Assembly: GCF_029227915.1 (NCBI RefSeq)
Contig: NC_079877.1
Span: 5,768,001-5,832,000 of the forward strand
Direction of reading: 5' to 3'
From: Hydractinia symbiolongicarpus
Taxonomy: Eukaryota; Cnidaria; Hydrozoa; Anthoathecata; Hydractiniidae
DNA length: 64,000 nucleotides
Shown: positions 10,704 through 23,867 of the stretch, piece by piece
Numbering within the stretch: the first letter of the stretch is position 1
Layout: every line of letters starts with the position of its first letter
Program-made: the position numbers and the translations under genes
Notes under the pieces: generated by a model
Database searches by the model: none
What the model was told of the DNA's origin: nothing
What the model saw: only the letters and a program-made list of their open reading frames with translations

Positions 10704-13700
10704 AGTCAAAAGTATACAAAGAAAGTACCCAGGGAGTAAACTCATTTCCCGAACGATTTTTTAAATTATTTTTTCACCACTAAAATGCATGAGACTTGTA
10801 GTTTTCAAGAATGTTTTCATTTTTGATGAGACGATGAATAAAAGCAGTTTAATCGCCGGCAAACTAAGACCCGCGATTTCCCGTAAATCCCGGGCTTGGC
10901 ACGTATAGTCGCATGTATACAAAGAAAGTACCCTGTGAGTAAACTCATTTCCAGAACGATTTTTTAAATTATTTTTTCACCACTAAAACGCATAAGACTT
11001 GTAGTTTTCAAAAATGTTTTCATTTTTGATGAGACGCTGAATAAAAGAAGTTTAATCGCCGGCAAACGAAAACCTGCGATTTCCCGTAAATCCCGGCTTG
11101 GCCCGTATAGTGAAAAGTATACAAAGAAAGTACCCAGGGAGTAAACTCAATTCCCGAAAGATTTTTTAAATTATTTTTTCACCACTAAAACGCATGAGAC
11201 TTGTAGTTTTCAAAAATGTTTTCATTTTTGATGAGACGCTGAATAAAAGCAGTTTAATCGCCGGCAAACGAAAACCTGCGATTTCCCTAAATCCCGGACT
11301 CGGCCCGTATAGTCAAAAGTATACAAAGAAAATACCCAGGGAGTAAACTCATTTCCAGAACGATTTTTTAAATTATTTTTTCACCACTAACACGCATAAG
11401 AATTGTAGTTTTTAAAAATGTTTTCATTTTTGATGAGACGCTGAATAAAAGAAGTTTAATCGTTGGAAAACGAAAACCCGCGATTTCCCGTAAATTCCGG
11501 GCTTGGCCCGTATAGTCAAAAGTATACAAAGGAAGTACCCAGGGAGTAAACTCATTTCCCGAACGATTTTTTATATTATTTTTTACCACTAAACGCATGA
11601 GACTTGTAGTTTTCAAAAATATTTTCATATTTGATGGGACGCTGAATAAAAGAAGTTTAATCGCCGGCAAACGAAAATCCGCGATTTCCCGTAAATCCCG
11701 GACTCGGCCCGTATAGTCAAAAGTATACAAACAAAGTACCCAGGGAGTAAACTCATTCCCCGAGCGATTTTTTAAATTATTTTCTCACCACTAAAACGCA
11801 TGAGACTTGTAGTTTTCAAAAATGTTTTCATTTTTGGTGAGACGCTTAATGAAAGTGGTTTAATCGCCAGCAAACGAAAAGCCGCGATTTTCCGTAAATC
11901 CGGGGCTTGGCCCGTATAGTCGAATGTATACAAAGAAAGTATCCAGGGAGTAAACTCATTTCCGGAACGATTTTTTAAATTTTTTTTTCACCACTAAAAG
12001 GCATGAGACTTGTAGTTTTCAAAAATGTTTTCATTTTTGATGAGACGCTTAATGAAAGACGTTTAATCGCCGGAAAACGAAAACCCGCGATTTCCCGTAA
12101 ATCCCGGGCTTGGCCCGTATAGTCGAATGTATACAAAGAAAGTACCCTGTGAGTAAACTCATTTTCAGAACGATTTTTTAAATTATTTTTTCACCACTAA
12201 AACGCATAAGACTTGTAGTTTTTAAAAATGTTTTCATTTTTGATGAGACGCTGAATAAAAGAAGTTTATTCGCCGGCAAACGAAAACCCGCGATTTCCCG
12301 TAAATCCCGGCTTGGCCCGTATAGTCAAAAGTATACAAAGAAAGTATCCAGGCAGTAAACTCATTTCCCGAACGATTTTTTAAATTATTTTTTCACCACT
12401 AAAACGCATAAGACTTGTAGTTTTCAAAAATGTTTTCATTTTTGATGAGACGCTGAATAAAAGAAGTTTAATCGCCGGCAAACGAAAACCTGCGATTTCC
12501 CGTAAATCCCGGCTTGGCCCGTATAGTGAAAAGTATACAAAGAAAGTACCCAGGGAGTAAACTCAATTCCAGAAAGATTTTTTAAATTATTTTTTCACCA
12601 CTAAAACGCATGAGACTTGTAGTTTTCAAAAATGTTTTCATTTTTGATGAGACGCTGAATAAAAGCAGTTTAATCGCCGGCAAACGAAAACCTGCGATTT
12701 TCTTAAATCCCGGACTCGGCCCGTATAGTCAAAAGTATACAAAGAAAATACCCAGGGAGTAAACTCATTTCCAGAACGATTTTTTAAATTATTTTTTCAC
12801 CACTAACACGCATAAGAATTGTAGTTTTAAAAATGTTTTCATTTTTGATGAGACGCTGAATAAAAGAAGTTTAATCGTTGGAAAACGAAAACCCGCGATT
12901 TCCCGTAAATTCCGGGCTTGGCCCGTATAGTCAAAAGTATACAAAGGAAGTACCCAGGGAGTAAACTCATTTCCCGAACGATTTTTTATATTATTTTTTA
13001 CCACTAAACGCATGAGACTTGTAGTTTTCAAAAATATTTTCATATTTGATGGGACGCTGAATAAAAGAAGTTTAATCGCCGGCAAACGAAAATCCGCGAT
13101 TTCCCGTAAATCCCGGACTCGGCCCGTATAGTCAAAAGTATACAAACAAAGTACCCAGGGAGTAAACTCATTCCCCGAGCGATTTTTTAAATTATTTTTT
13201 CACCACTAAAACGCATGAGACTTGTAGTTTTCAAAAATGTTTTCATTTTTGGTGAGACGCTTAATGAAAGTGGTTTAATCGCCAGCAAACGAAAACCCGC
13301 GATTTTCCGTAAATCCGGGGCTTGGCCCGTATAGTCGAATGTATACAAAGAAAGTATCCAGGGAGTAAACTCATTTCCGGAACGATTTTTTAAATTTTTT
13401 TTTCACCACTAAAACGCATGAGACTTGTAGTTTTCAAAAATGTTTTCATTTTTGATGAGACGCTTAATGAAAGAGGTTTAATCGCCGGAAAACGAAAACC
13501 CGCGATTTCCCGTAAATCCCGGGCTTGGCCCGTATAGTCGAATGTATACAAAGAAAGTACCCTGTGAGTAAACTCATTTCCCGAACGATTTTTTAAATTA
13601 TTTTTTCACCACTAAAACGCATGAGACTTGTAGTTTTCAAAAATGTTTTCATTTTTGGTGAGACGCTTAATGAAAGTGGTTTAATCGCCAGCAAACGAAA

Positions 13701-14550
13701 ACCCGCGATTTTCCGTAAATCCGGGGCTTGGCCCGTATAGTCGAATGTATACAAAGAAAGTATCCAGGGAGTAAACTCATTTCCGGAACGATTTTTTAAA
13801 TTTTTTTTTCTATACTAAAACGCATGAGACTTGTAGTTTTCAAAAATGTTTTCATTTTTGATGAGACGCTTAATGAAAGAGGTTTAATCGCCGGAAAACG
13901 AAAACCCGCGATTTCCCGTAAATCCCGGGCTTGGCCCGTATAGTCGAATGTATACAAAGAAAGTACCCTGTGAGTAAACTCATTTTCAGAACGATTTTTT
14001 AAATTATTTTTTCACCACTAAAACGCATAAGACTTGTAGTTTTTAAAAATGTTTTCATTTTTGATGAGACGCTGAATAAAAGAAGTTTATTCGCCGGCAA
14101 ACGAAAACCCGCGATTTCCCGTAAATCCCGGCTTGGCCCGTATAGTCAAAAGTATACAAAGAAAGTATCCAGGCAGTAAACTCATTTCCCGAACGATTTT
14201 TTAAATTATTTTTTCACCACTAAAACGCATGAGACTTGTAGTTTTCAAAAATGTTTTCATTTTTGATGAGACGCTGAATAAAAGAAGTTTAATCGCCGGC
14301 AAACGAAAATCCGCGATTTCCCGTAAATCCCGGGCTTGGCACGTATAGTCGAATGTATGCAAAGAAAGTACCCTGTGAGTAAACTCATTTCCAGAACGAT
14401 TTTTTAAATTATTTTTTCACCACTAAAGCCCATGAGACTTGTAGTTTTTAAAAATGTTTTCATTTTTGATGAGACGCTGAATAAAAGAAGTTTAATCGCC
14501 GGCAAACGAAAACCCGCGATTTCCCGTAAATCCCGGGCTTGGCCCGTATA
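10704..14550. repeat. 20-mer higher-order unit, copy 2, lacking one monomer
   Basis: Matches copy 1 at a 4049 bp offset up to about 13570, then at 3846 bp from about 13657 on. The change equals one monomer. Copy 2 passes directly from a t7 ending CCCTGTGAG to CATTTCCCGAACG, omitting the t8 monomer that copy 1 has near 9541-9742. Private features include a one-base shorter T run near 12823 (GTAGTTTTAAAAATG) and CTATACTAAAACG near 13810 in place of CACCACTAAAACG. Confidence 0.75.
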
Positions 14551-17230
14551 GTCAAAAGTATACAAAGAAAGTACCCAGGGAGTAAACTCATTTCCCGAAC
14601 GATTTTTTAAATTATTTTTTCACCACTAAAACGCATGAGACTTGTAGTTTTCAAGAATGTTTTCATTTTTGATGAGACGCTGAATAAAAGCAGTTTAATC
14701 GCCGGCAAACTAAAACCCGCGATTTCCCGTAAATCCCGGGCTTGGCACGTATATTCGCATGTATACAAAGAAAGTACTCTTTGAGTAAACTCATTTCCAG
14801 AACGATTTTTAAAATTATTTTTTCACCACTAAAACGCATAGGACTTGTAGTTTTTAAAAATGTTTTCATTTTTGATGAGACGCTGAATAAAAGAAGTTTA
14901 ATCGCCGGCAAACGAAAACCTGCGATTTCCCGTAAATCCCGGACTCGGCCCGTATAGTCAAAAGTATACAAAGAAAGTACCCAGGGAGTAAACTCATTTC
15001 CCGAACGATTTTTTAAATTATTTTTTCACTACTAAAATGCACGAGACTTGTAGTTTTCAAGAATGTTTTCATTTTTGATGAGACGATGAATAAAAGCAGT
15101 TTAATCGCCGCCAAACTAAAACCCGTGATTTCCCGTAAATCCCGGGCTTGGCACGTATAGTCGCATGTATACAAAGAAAGTACCCTGTGAGTAAACTCAT
15201 TTCCAGAACGATTTTTTAAATTATTTTTTCACCACTGAAACGCATAAGACTTGTAGTTTTCAAAAATGTTTTCATTTTTGATGAGACGCTGAATAAAAGA
15301 AGTTTAATCGCCGGCAAACGAAAACCTGCGATTTCCCGTAAATCCCGGCTTGGCCCGTATAGTGAAAAGTATACAAAGAAAGTACCCAGGGAGTAAACTC
15401 AATTCCTTAAAGATTTTTTAAATTATTTTTTCACCACTAAAACGCATGAGACTTGTAGTTTTCAAAAATGTTTTCATTTTTGATGAGACGCTGAATAAAA
15501 GCAGTTTAATCGCCGGCAAACGAAAACCTGCGATTTCCCTAAATCCCGGACTCAGCCCGTATAGTCAAAAGTATACAAAGAAAATACCCAGGGAGTAAAC
15601 TCATTTCCAGAACGATTTTTTAAATTATTTTTTCACCACTAACACGCATAAGAATTGTAGTTTTTAAAAATGTTTTCATTTTTGATGAGACGCTGAATAA
15701 AAGAAGTTTAATCGTCGGAAAACGAAAACCCGCGATTTCCCGTAAATTCCGGGCTTGGCCCGTATAGTCAAAAGTATACAAAGGAAGTACCCAGGGAGTA
15801 AACTCATTTCCCGAACGATTTTTTATATTATTTTTTACCACTAAACGCATGAGACTTGTAGTTTTCAAAAATATTTTCATATTTGATGGGACGCTGAATA
15901 AAAGAAGTTTAATCGCCGGCAAACGAAAATCCGCGATTTCCCGTAAATCCCGGACTCGGCCCGTATAGTCAAAAGTATACAAACAAAGTACCCAGGGAGT
16001 AAACTCATTCCCCGAGCGATTTTTTAAATTATTTTTTCACCACTAAAACGCATGAGACTTGTAGTTTTCAAAAATGTTTTCATTTTTGGTGAGACGCTTA
16101 ATGAAAGTGGTTTAATCGCCAGCAAACGAAAACCCGCGATTTTCCGTAAATCCGGGGCTTGGCCCGTATAGTCGAATGTATACAAAGAAAGTATCCAGGG
16201 AGTAAACTCATTTCCGGAACGATTTTTTAAATTTTTTTTTCACCACTAAAACGCATGAGACTTGTAGTTTTCAAAAATGTTTTCATTTTTGATGAGACGC
16301 TTAATGAAAGAGGTTTAATCGCCGGAAAACGAAAACCCGCGATTTCCCGTAAATCCCGGGCTTGGCCCGTATAGTCGAATGTATACAAAGAAAGTACCCT
16401 GTGAGTAAACTCATTTTCAGAACGATTTTTTAAATTATTTTTTCACCACTAAAACGCATCAGACTTGTAGTTTTCAAAAATGTTTTCATTTTTGATGAGA
16501 CGCTGAATAAAAGAAGTTTAATCGCCGGCAAACGAAAATCCGCGATTTCCCGTAAATCCCGGGCTTGGCACGTATAGTCGAATGTATACAAAGAAAGTAC
16601 CCTGTGAGTAAACTCATTTCCAGAACGATTTTTTAAATTATTTTTTCACCACTAAAGCCCATGAGACTTGTAGTTTTTAAAAATGTTTTCATTTTTGATG
16701 AGACGCTGAATAAAAGAAGTTTAATCGCCGGCAAACGAAAACCCGCGATTTCCCGTAAATCCCGGGCTTGGCCCGTATAGTCAAAAGTATACAAAGAAAG
16801 TACCCAGGGAGTAAACTCATTTCCCGAACGATTTTTTAAATTATTTTTTCACCACTAAAACGCATGAGACTTGTAGTTTTCAAGAATGTTTTCATTTTTG
16901 ATGAGACGCTGAATAAAAGCAGTTTAATCGCCGGCAAACTAAAACCCGCGATTTCCCGTAAATCCCGGGCTTGGCACGTATATTCGCATGTATACAAAGA
17001 AAGTACCCTTCGAGTAAACTCATTTCCAGAACGATTTTTTAAATTATTTTTTCACCACTAAAACGCATAAGACTTGTAGTTTTTAAAAATGTTTTCATTT
17101 TTGATGAGACGCTGAATAAAAGAAGTTTAATCGCCGGCAAACGAAAACCTGCGATTTCCCGTAAATCCCGGACTCGGCCCGTATAGTCAAAAGTATACAA
17201 AGAAAGTACCCAGGGAGTAAACTCATTTCC
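14551..17230. repeat. Partial third copy of the 20-mer unit with linker monomers
   Basis: 14551-14955 holds two monomers (t3, then a t4 relative with CATAGGACTTG and ACTCGGCCCG) not in copy 1. From about 14956 the order follows copies 1 and 2 (t3 with GACGATG, t4, t5, t6, t1, t2, t7) to about 16440. It then jumps to sequence matching 14220-14940 at 2229 bp (11 monomers). So the third copy is shortened internally. Its end carries the mark CCCTTCGAG at 17006, which opens the next block. Confidence 0.65.
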
Positions 17231-20200
17231 CGAAAGATTTTTTAAATTATTTTTTCACCACTAAACGCATGAGACTTGTAGTTTTCAAAAATATTTTCAT
17301 ATTTGATGGGACGCTGAATAAAAGAAGTTTAATCGCCGGCAAACGAAAATCAGCGATTTCCCGTAAATCCCGGACTCGGCCCGTATAGTCAAAAGTATAC
17401 AAAGAAAGTACCCAGGGAGTAAACTCATTTCCCGAACGATTTTTTAAATTATTTTTTCACCACTAAAATGCATGAGACTTGTAGTTTTCAAGAATGTTTT
17501 CATTTTTGATGAGACGCTGAATAAAAGCAGTTTAATCGCCGGCAAACTAAAACCCGCGATTTCCCGTAAATCCCGGGCTTGGCACGTATAGTCGCATGTA
17601 TACAAAGAAAGTACCCTGTGAGTAAACTCATTTCCAGAACGATTTTTTATATTATTTTTTTACCACTAAACGCATGAGACTTGTAGTTTTCAAAAATATT
17701 TTCATATTTGATGGGACGCTGAATAAAAGAAGTTTAATCGCCGGCAAACGAAAATCCGCGATTTCCCGTAAATCCCGGTCTCGGCCCGTATAGTCAAAAG
17801 TATACAAAGAAAGTACCCAGGGAGTAAACTCATTTCCCGAACGATTTTTTATATTATTTTTTACCACTAAACGCATGAGACTTGTAGTTTTCAAAAATAT
17901 TTTCATATTTGATGGGACGCTGAATAAAAGAAGTTTAATCGCCGGCAAACGAAAATCCGCGATTTCCCGTAAATCCCGGACTCGGCCCGTATAGTCAAAA
18001 GTATACAAAGAAAGTACCCAGGGAGTAAACTCATTTCCCGAACGATTTTTTAAATTATTTTTTCACCACTAAAATGCATGAGACTTGTAGTTTTCAAGAA
18101 TGTTTTCATTTTTGATGAGACGCTGAATAAAAGCAGTTTAATCGCCGGCAAACTAAAACCCGCGATTTCCCGTAAATCCCGGGCTTGGCACGTATAGTCG
18201 CATGTATACAAAGAAAGTACCCTGTGAGTAAACTCATTTCCAGAACGATTTTTTAAATTATTTTTTCACCACTAAAACGCATAAGACTTGTAGTTTTCAA
18301 AAATGTTTTCATTTTTGATGAGACGCTGAATAAAAGAAGTTTAATCGCCGGCAAACGAAAACCTGCGATTTCCCGTAAATCCCGGCTTGGCCCGTATAGT
18401 GAAAAGTATACAAAGAAAGTACCCAGGGAGTAAACTCAATTCCCGAAAGATTTTTTAAATTATTTTTTCACCACTAAAACGCATGAGACTTGTAGTTTTC
18501 AAAAATGTTTTCATTTTTGATGAGACGCTGAATAAAAGCAGTTTAATCGCCGGCAAACGAAAACCTGCGATTTCCCTAAATCCCGGACTCGGCCCGTATA
18601 GTCAAAAGTATACAAAGAAAGTACCCAGGGTGTAAACTCATTTCCAGAACGATTTTTTAAATTATTTTTTCACCACTAACACGCATAAGAATTGTAGTTT
18701 TTAAAAATGTTTTCATTTTTGATGAGACGCTGAATAAAAGAAGTTTAATCGCCGGCAAACGAAAACCCGCGATTTCCCGTAAATCCCGGGCTTGGCCCGT
18801 ATAGTCAAAAGTATACAAAGGAAGTACTCAGGGAGTAAACTCATTTCCCGAACGATTTTTTATATTATTTTTTACCACTAAACGCATGAGACTTGTAGTT
18901 TTCAAAAATATTTTCATATTTGATGGGACGCTGAATAAAAGAAGTTTAATCGCCGGCAAACGAAAATCCGCGATTTCCCGTAAATCCCGGACTCGGCCCG
19001 TATAGTCAAAAGTATACAAACAAAGTACCCAGGGAGTAAACTCATTCCCCGAACGATTTTTTAAATTATTTTTTCACCACTAAAACGCATGAGACTTGTA
19101 GTTTTCAAAAATGTTTTCATTTTTGGTGAGACGTTTAATGAAAGTGGTTTAATCGCCAGCAAACGAAAACCCGCGATTTCCCGTAAATCCGGGGCTTGGC
19201 CCGTATAGTCGAATGTATACAAAGAAAGTATTCAGGGAGTAAACTCATTTCCGGAACGATTTTTTAAATTTTTTTTTCACCACTAAAACGCATGAGACTT
19301 GTAGTTTTCAAGAATGTTTTCATTTTTGATGAGACGCTGAATAAAAGCAGTTTAATCGCCGGCAAACTAAAACCCGCGATTTCCCGTAAATCCCGGGCTT
19401 GGCACGTATAGTCGCATGTATACAAAGAAAGTACCCTGTGAGTAAACTCATTTCCAGAACGATTTTTTAAATTATTTTTTCACCACTAAAACGCATAAGA
19501 CTTGTAGTTTTCAAAAATGTTTTCATTTTTGATGAGACGCTGAATAAAAGAAGTTTAATCGCCGGCAAACGAAAACCTGCGATTTCCCGTAAATCCCGGC
19601 TTGGCCCGTATAGTGAAAAGTATACAAAGAAAGTACCCAGGGAGTAAACTCAATTCCCGAAAGATTTTTTAAATTATTTTTTCACCACTAAAACGCATGA
19701 GACTTGTAGTTTTCAAAAATGTTTTCATTTTTGATGAGACGCTGAATAAAAGCAGTTTAATCGCCGGCAAACGAAAACCTGCGATTTCCCTAAATCCCGG
19801 ACTCGGCCCGTATAGTCAAAAGTATACAAAGAAAGTACCCAGGGAGTAAACTCATTTCCAGAACGATTTTTTAAATTATTTTTTCACCACTAACACGCAT
19901 TAGAATTGTAGTTTTTAAAAATGTTTTCATTTTTGATGAGACGCTGAATAAAAGAAGTTTAATCGCCGGCAAACGAAAACCCGCGATTTCCCGTAAATCC
20001 CGGGCTTGGCCCGTATAGTCAAAAGTATACAAAGGAAGTACCCAGGGAGTAAACTCATTTCCCGAACGATTTTTTATATTATTTTTTACCACTAAACGCA
20101 TGAGACTTGTAGTTTTCAAAAATATTTTCATATTTGATGGGACGCTGAATAAAAGAAGTTTAATCGCCGGCAAACGAAAATCCGCGATTTCCCGTAAATC

Positions 20201-20428
20201 CCGGACTCGGCCCGTATAGTCAAAAGTATACAAACAAAGTACCCAGGGAGTAAACTCATTCCCCGAACGATTTTTTAAATTATTTTTTCACCACTAAAAC
20301 GCATGAGACTTGTAGTTTTCAAAAATGTTTTCATTTTTGGTGAGACGCTTAATGAAAGTGGTTTAATCGCCAGCAAACGAAAACCCGCGATTTCCCGTAA
20401 ATCCGGGGCTTGGCCCGTATAGTCGAAT
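16990..20428. repeat. 17-monomer higher-order unit, copy 1 (3439 bp)
   Basis: First copy of a 3439 bp unit opened by GTACCCTTCGAGTAAAC at about 17002. The order of subtypes is t4-like, t1, t3, t1, t1, t3, t4, t5, t6, t1, t2, t3, t4, t5, t6, t1, t2. Two passes of t3-t4-t5-t6-t1-t2 lie 6 monomers apart (t3 near 18080 and 19310), which suggests the unit contains an older 6-mer duplicated in tandem. Marks shared with later copies include CCCGGTCTCGGCCC, CAGGGTGTAAACTC and GAGACGTTTAATG. Confidence 0.85.
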
Positions 20429-23400
20429 GTATACAAAGAAAGTACCCTTCGAGTAAACTCATTTCCAGAACGATTTTTTAAATTATTTTTTCACCACTAA
20501 AACGCATAAGACTTGTAGTTTTTAAAAATGTTTTCATTTTTGATGAGACGCTGAATAAAAGAAGTTTAATCGCCGGCAAACGAAAACCTGCGATTTCCCG
20601 TAAATCCCGGACTCGGCCCGTATAGTCAAAAGTATACAAAGAAAGTACCCAGGGAGTAAACTCATTTCCCGAAAGATTTTTTAAATTATTTTTTCACCAC
20701 TAAACGCATGAGACTTGTAGTTTTCAAAAATATTTTCATATTTGATGGGACGCTGAATAAAAGAAGTTTAATCGCCGGCAAACGAAAATCAGCGATTTCC
20801 CGTAAATCCCGGACTCGGCCCGTATAGTCAAAAGTATACAAAGAAAGTACCCAGGGAGTAAACTCATTTCCCGAACGATTTTTTAAATTATTTTTTCACC
20901 ACTAAAATGCATGAGACTTGTAGTTTTCAAGAATGTTTTCATTTTTGATGAGACGCTGAATAAAAGCAGTTTAATCGCCGGCAAACTAAAACCCGCGATT
21001 TCCCGTAAATCCCGGGCTTGGCACGTATAGTCGCATGTATACAAAGAAAGTACCCTGTGAGTAAACTCATTTCCAGAACGATTTTTTATATTATTTTTTT
21101 ACCACTAAACGCATGAGACTTGTAGTTTTCAAAAATATTTTCATATTTGATGGGACGCTGAATAAAAGAAGTTTAATCGCCGGCAAACGAAAATCCGCGA
21201 TTTCCCGTAAATCCCGGTCTCGGCCCGTATAGTCAAAAGTATACAAAGAAAGTACCCAGGGAGTAAACTCATTTCCCGAACGATTTTTTATATTATTTTT
21301 TACCACTAAACGCATGAGACTTGTAGTTTTCAAAAATATTTTCATATTTGATGGGACGCTGAATAAAAGAAGTTTAATCGCCGGCAAACGAAAATCCGCG
21401 ATTTCCCGTAAATCCCGGACTCGGCCCGTATAGTCAAAAGTATACAAAGAAAGTACCCAGGGAGTAAACTCATTTCCCGAACGATTTTTTAAATTATTTT
21501 TTCACCACTAAAATGCATGAGACTTGTAGTTTTCAAGAATGTTTTCATTTTTGATGAGACGCTGAATAAAAGCAGTTTAATCGCCGGCAAACTAAAACCC
21601 GCGATTTCCCGTAAATCCCGGGCTTGGCACGTATAGTCGCATGTATACAAAGAAAGTACCCTGTGAGTAAACTCATTTCCAGAACGATTTTTTAAATTAT
21701 TTTTTCACCACTAAAACGCATAAGACTTGTAGTTTTCAAAAATGTTTTCATTTTTGATGAGACGCTGAATAAAAGAAGTTTAATCGCCGGCAAACGAAAA
21801 CCTGCGATTTCCCGTAAATCCCGGCTTGGCCCGTATAGTGAAAAGTATACAAAGAAAGTACCCAGGGAGTAAACTCAATTCCCGAAAGATTTTTTAAATT
21901 ATTTTTTCACCACTAAAACGCATGAGACTTGTAGTTTTCAAAAATGTTTTCATTTTTGATGAGACGCTGAATAAAAGCAGTTTAATCGCCGGCAAACGAA
22001 AACCTGCGATTTCCCTAAATCCCGGACTCGGCCCGTATAGTCAAAAGTATACAAAGAAAGTACCCAGGGTGTAAACTCATTTCCAGAACGATTTTTTAAA
22101 TTATTTTTTCACCACTAACACGCATAAGAATTGTAGTTTTTAAAAATGTTTTCATTTTTGATGAGACGCTGAATAAAAGAAGTTTAATCGCCGGCAAACG
22201 AAAACCCGCGATTTCCCGTAAATCCCGGGCTTGGCCCGTATAGTCAAAAGTATACAAAGGAAGTACTCAGGGAGTAAACTCATTTCCCGAACGATTTTTT
22301 ATATTATTTTTTACCACTAAACGCATGAGACTTGTAGTTTTCAAAAATATTTTCATATTTGATGGGACGCTGAATAAAAGAAGTTTAATCGCCGGCAAAC
22401 GAAAATCCGCGATTTCCCGTAAATCCCGGACTCGGCCCGTATAGTCAAAAGTATACAAACAAAGTACCCAGGGAGTAAACTCATTCCCCGAACGATTTTT
22501 TAAATTATTTTTTCACCACTAAAACGCATGAGACTTGTAGTTTTCAAAAATGTTTTCATTTTTGGTGAGACGTTTAATGAAAGTGGTTTAATCGCCAGCA
22601 AACGAAAACCCGCGATTTCCCGTAAATCCGGGGCTTGGCCCGTATAGTCGAATGTATACAAAGAAAGTATTCAGGGAGTAAACTCATTTCCGGAACGATT
22701 TTTTAAATTTTTTTTTCACCACTAAAACGCATGAGACTTGTAGTTTTCAAGAATGTTTTCATTTTTGATGAGACGCTGAATAAAAGCAGTTTAATCGCCG
22801 GCAAACTAAAACCCGCGATTTCCCGTAAATCCCGGGCTTGGCACGTATAGTCGCATGTATACAAAGAAAGTACCCTGTGAGTAAACTCATTTCCAGAACG
22901 ATTTTTTAAATTATTTTTTCACCACTAAAACGCATAAGACTTGTAGTTTTCAAAAATGTTTTCATTTTTGATGAGACGCTGAATAAAAGAAGTTTAATCG
23001 CCGGCAAACGAAAACCTGCGATTTCCCGTAAATCCCGGCTTGGCCCGTATAGTGAAAAGTATACAAAGAAAGTACCCAGGGAGTAAACTCAATTCCCGAA
23101 AGATTTTTTAAATTATTTTTTCACCACTAAAACGCATGAGACTTGTAGTTTTCAAAAATGTTTTCATTTTTGATGAGACGCTGAATAAAAGCAGTTTAAT
23201 CGCCGGCAAACGAAAACCTGCGATTTCCCTAAATCCCGGACTCGGCCCGTATAGTCAAAAGTATACAAAGAAAGTACCCAGGGAGTAAACTCATTTCCAG
23301 AACGATTTTTTAAATTATTTTTTCACCACTAACACGCATTAGAATTGTAGTTTTTAAAAATGTTTTCATTTTTGATGAGACGCTGAATAAAAGAAGTTTA

Positions 23401-23867
23401 ATCGCCGGCAAACGAAAACCCGCGATTTCCCGTAAATCCCGGGCTTGGCCCGTATAGTCAAAAGTATACAAAGGAAGTACCCAGGGAGTAAACTCATTTC
23501 CCGAACGATTTTTTATATTATTTTTTACCACTAAACGCATGAGACTTGTAGTTTTCAAAAATATTTTCATATTTGATGGGACGCTGAATAAAAGAAGTTT
23601 AATCGCCGGCAAACGAAAATCCGCGATTTCCCGTAAATCCCGGACTCGGCCCGTATAGTCAAAAGTATACAAACAAAGTACCCAGGGAGTAAACTCATTC
23701 CCCGAACGATTTTTTAAATTATTTTTTCACCACTAAAACGCATGAGACTTGTAGTTTTCAAAAATGTTTTCATTTTTGGTGAGACGCTTAATGAAAGTGG
23801 TTTAATCGCCAGCAAACGAAAACCCGCGATTTCCCGTAAATCCGGGGCTTGGCCCGTATAGTCGAAT
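20429..23867. repeat. 17-monomer higher-order unit, copy 2 (3439 bp)
   Basis: Follows copy 1 directly. The marks CCCTTCGAG (20445), CCCGGTCTCGGCCC (about 21214), CAGGGTGTAAACTC (about 22066) and GAGACGTTTAATG (about 22567) each lie 3439 bp after those of copy 1. I saw no base difference at the marks checked. Near-identity over 3.4 kb marks this as a recent exchange or amplification. Confidence 0.85.
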
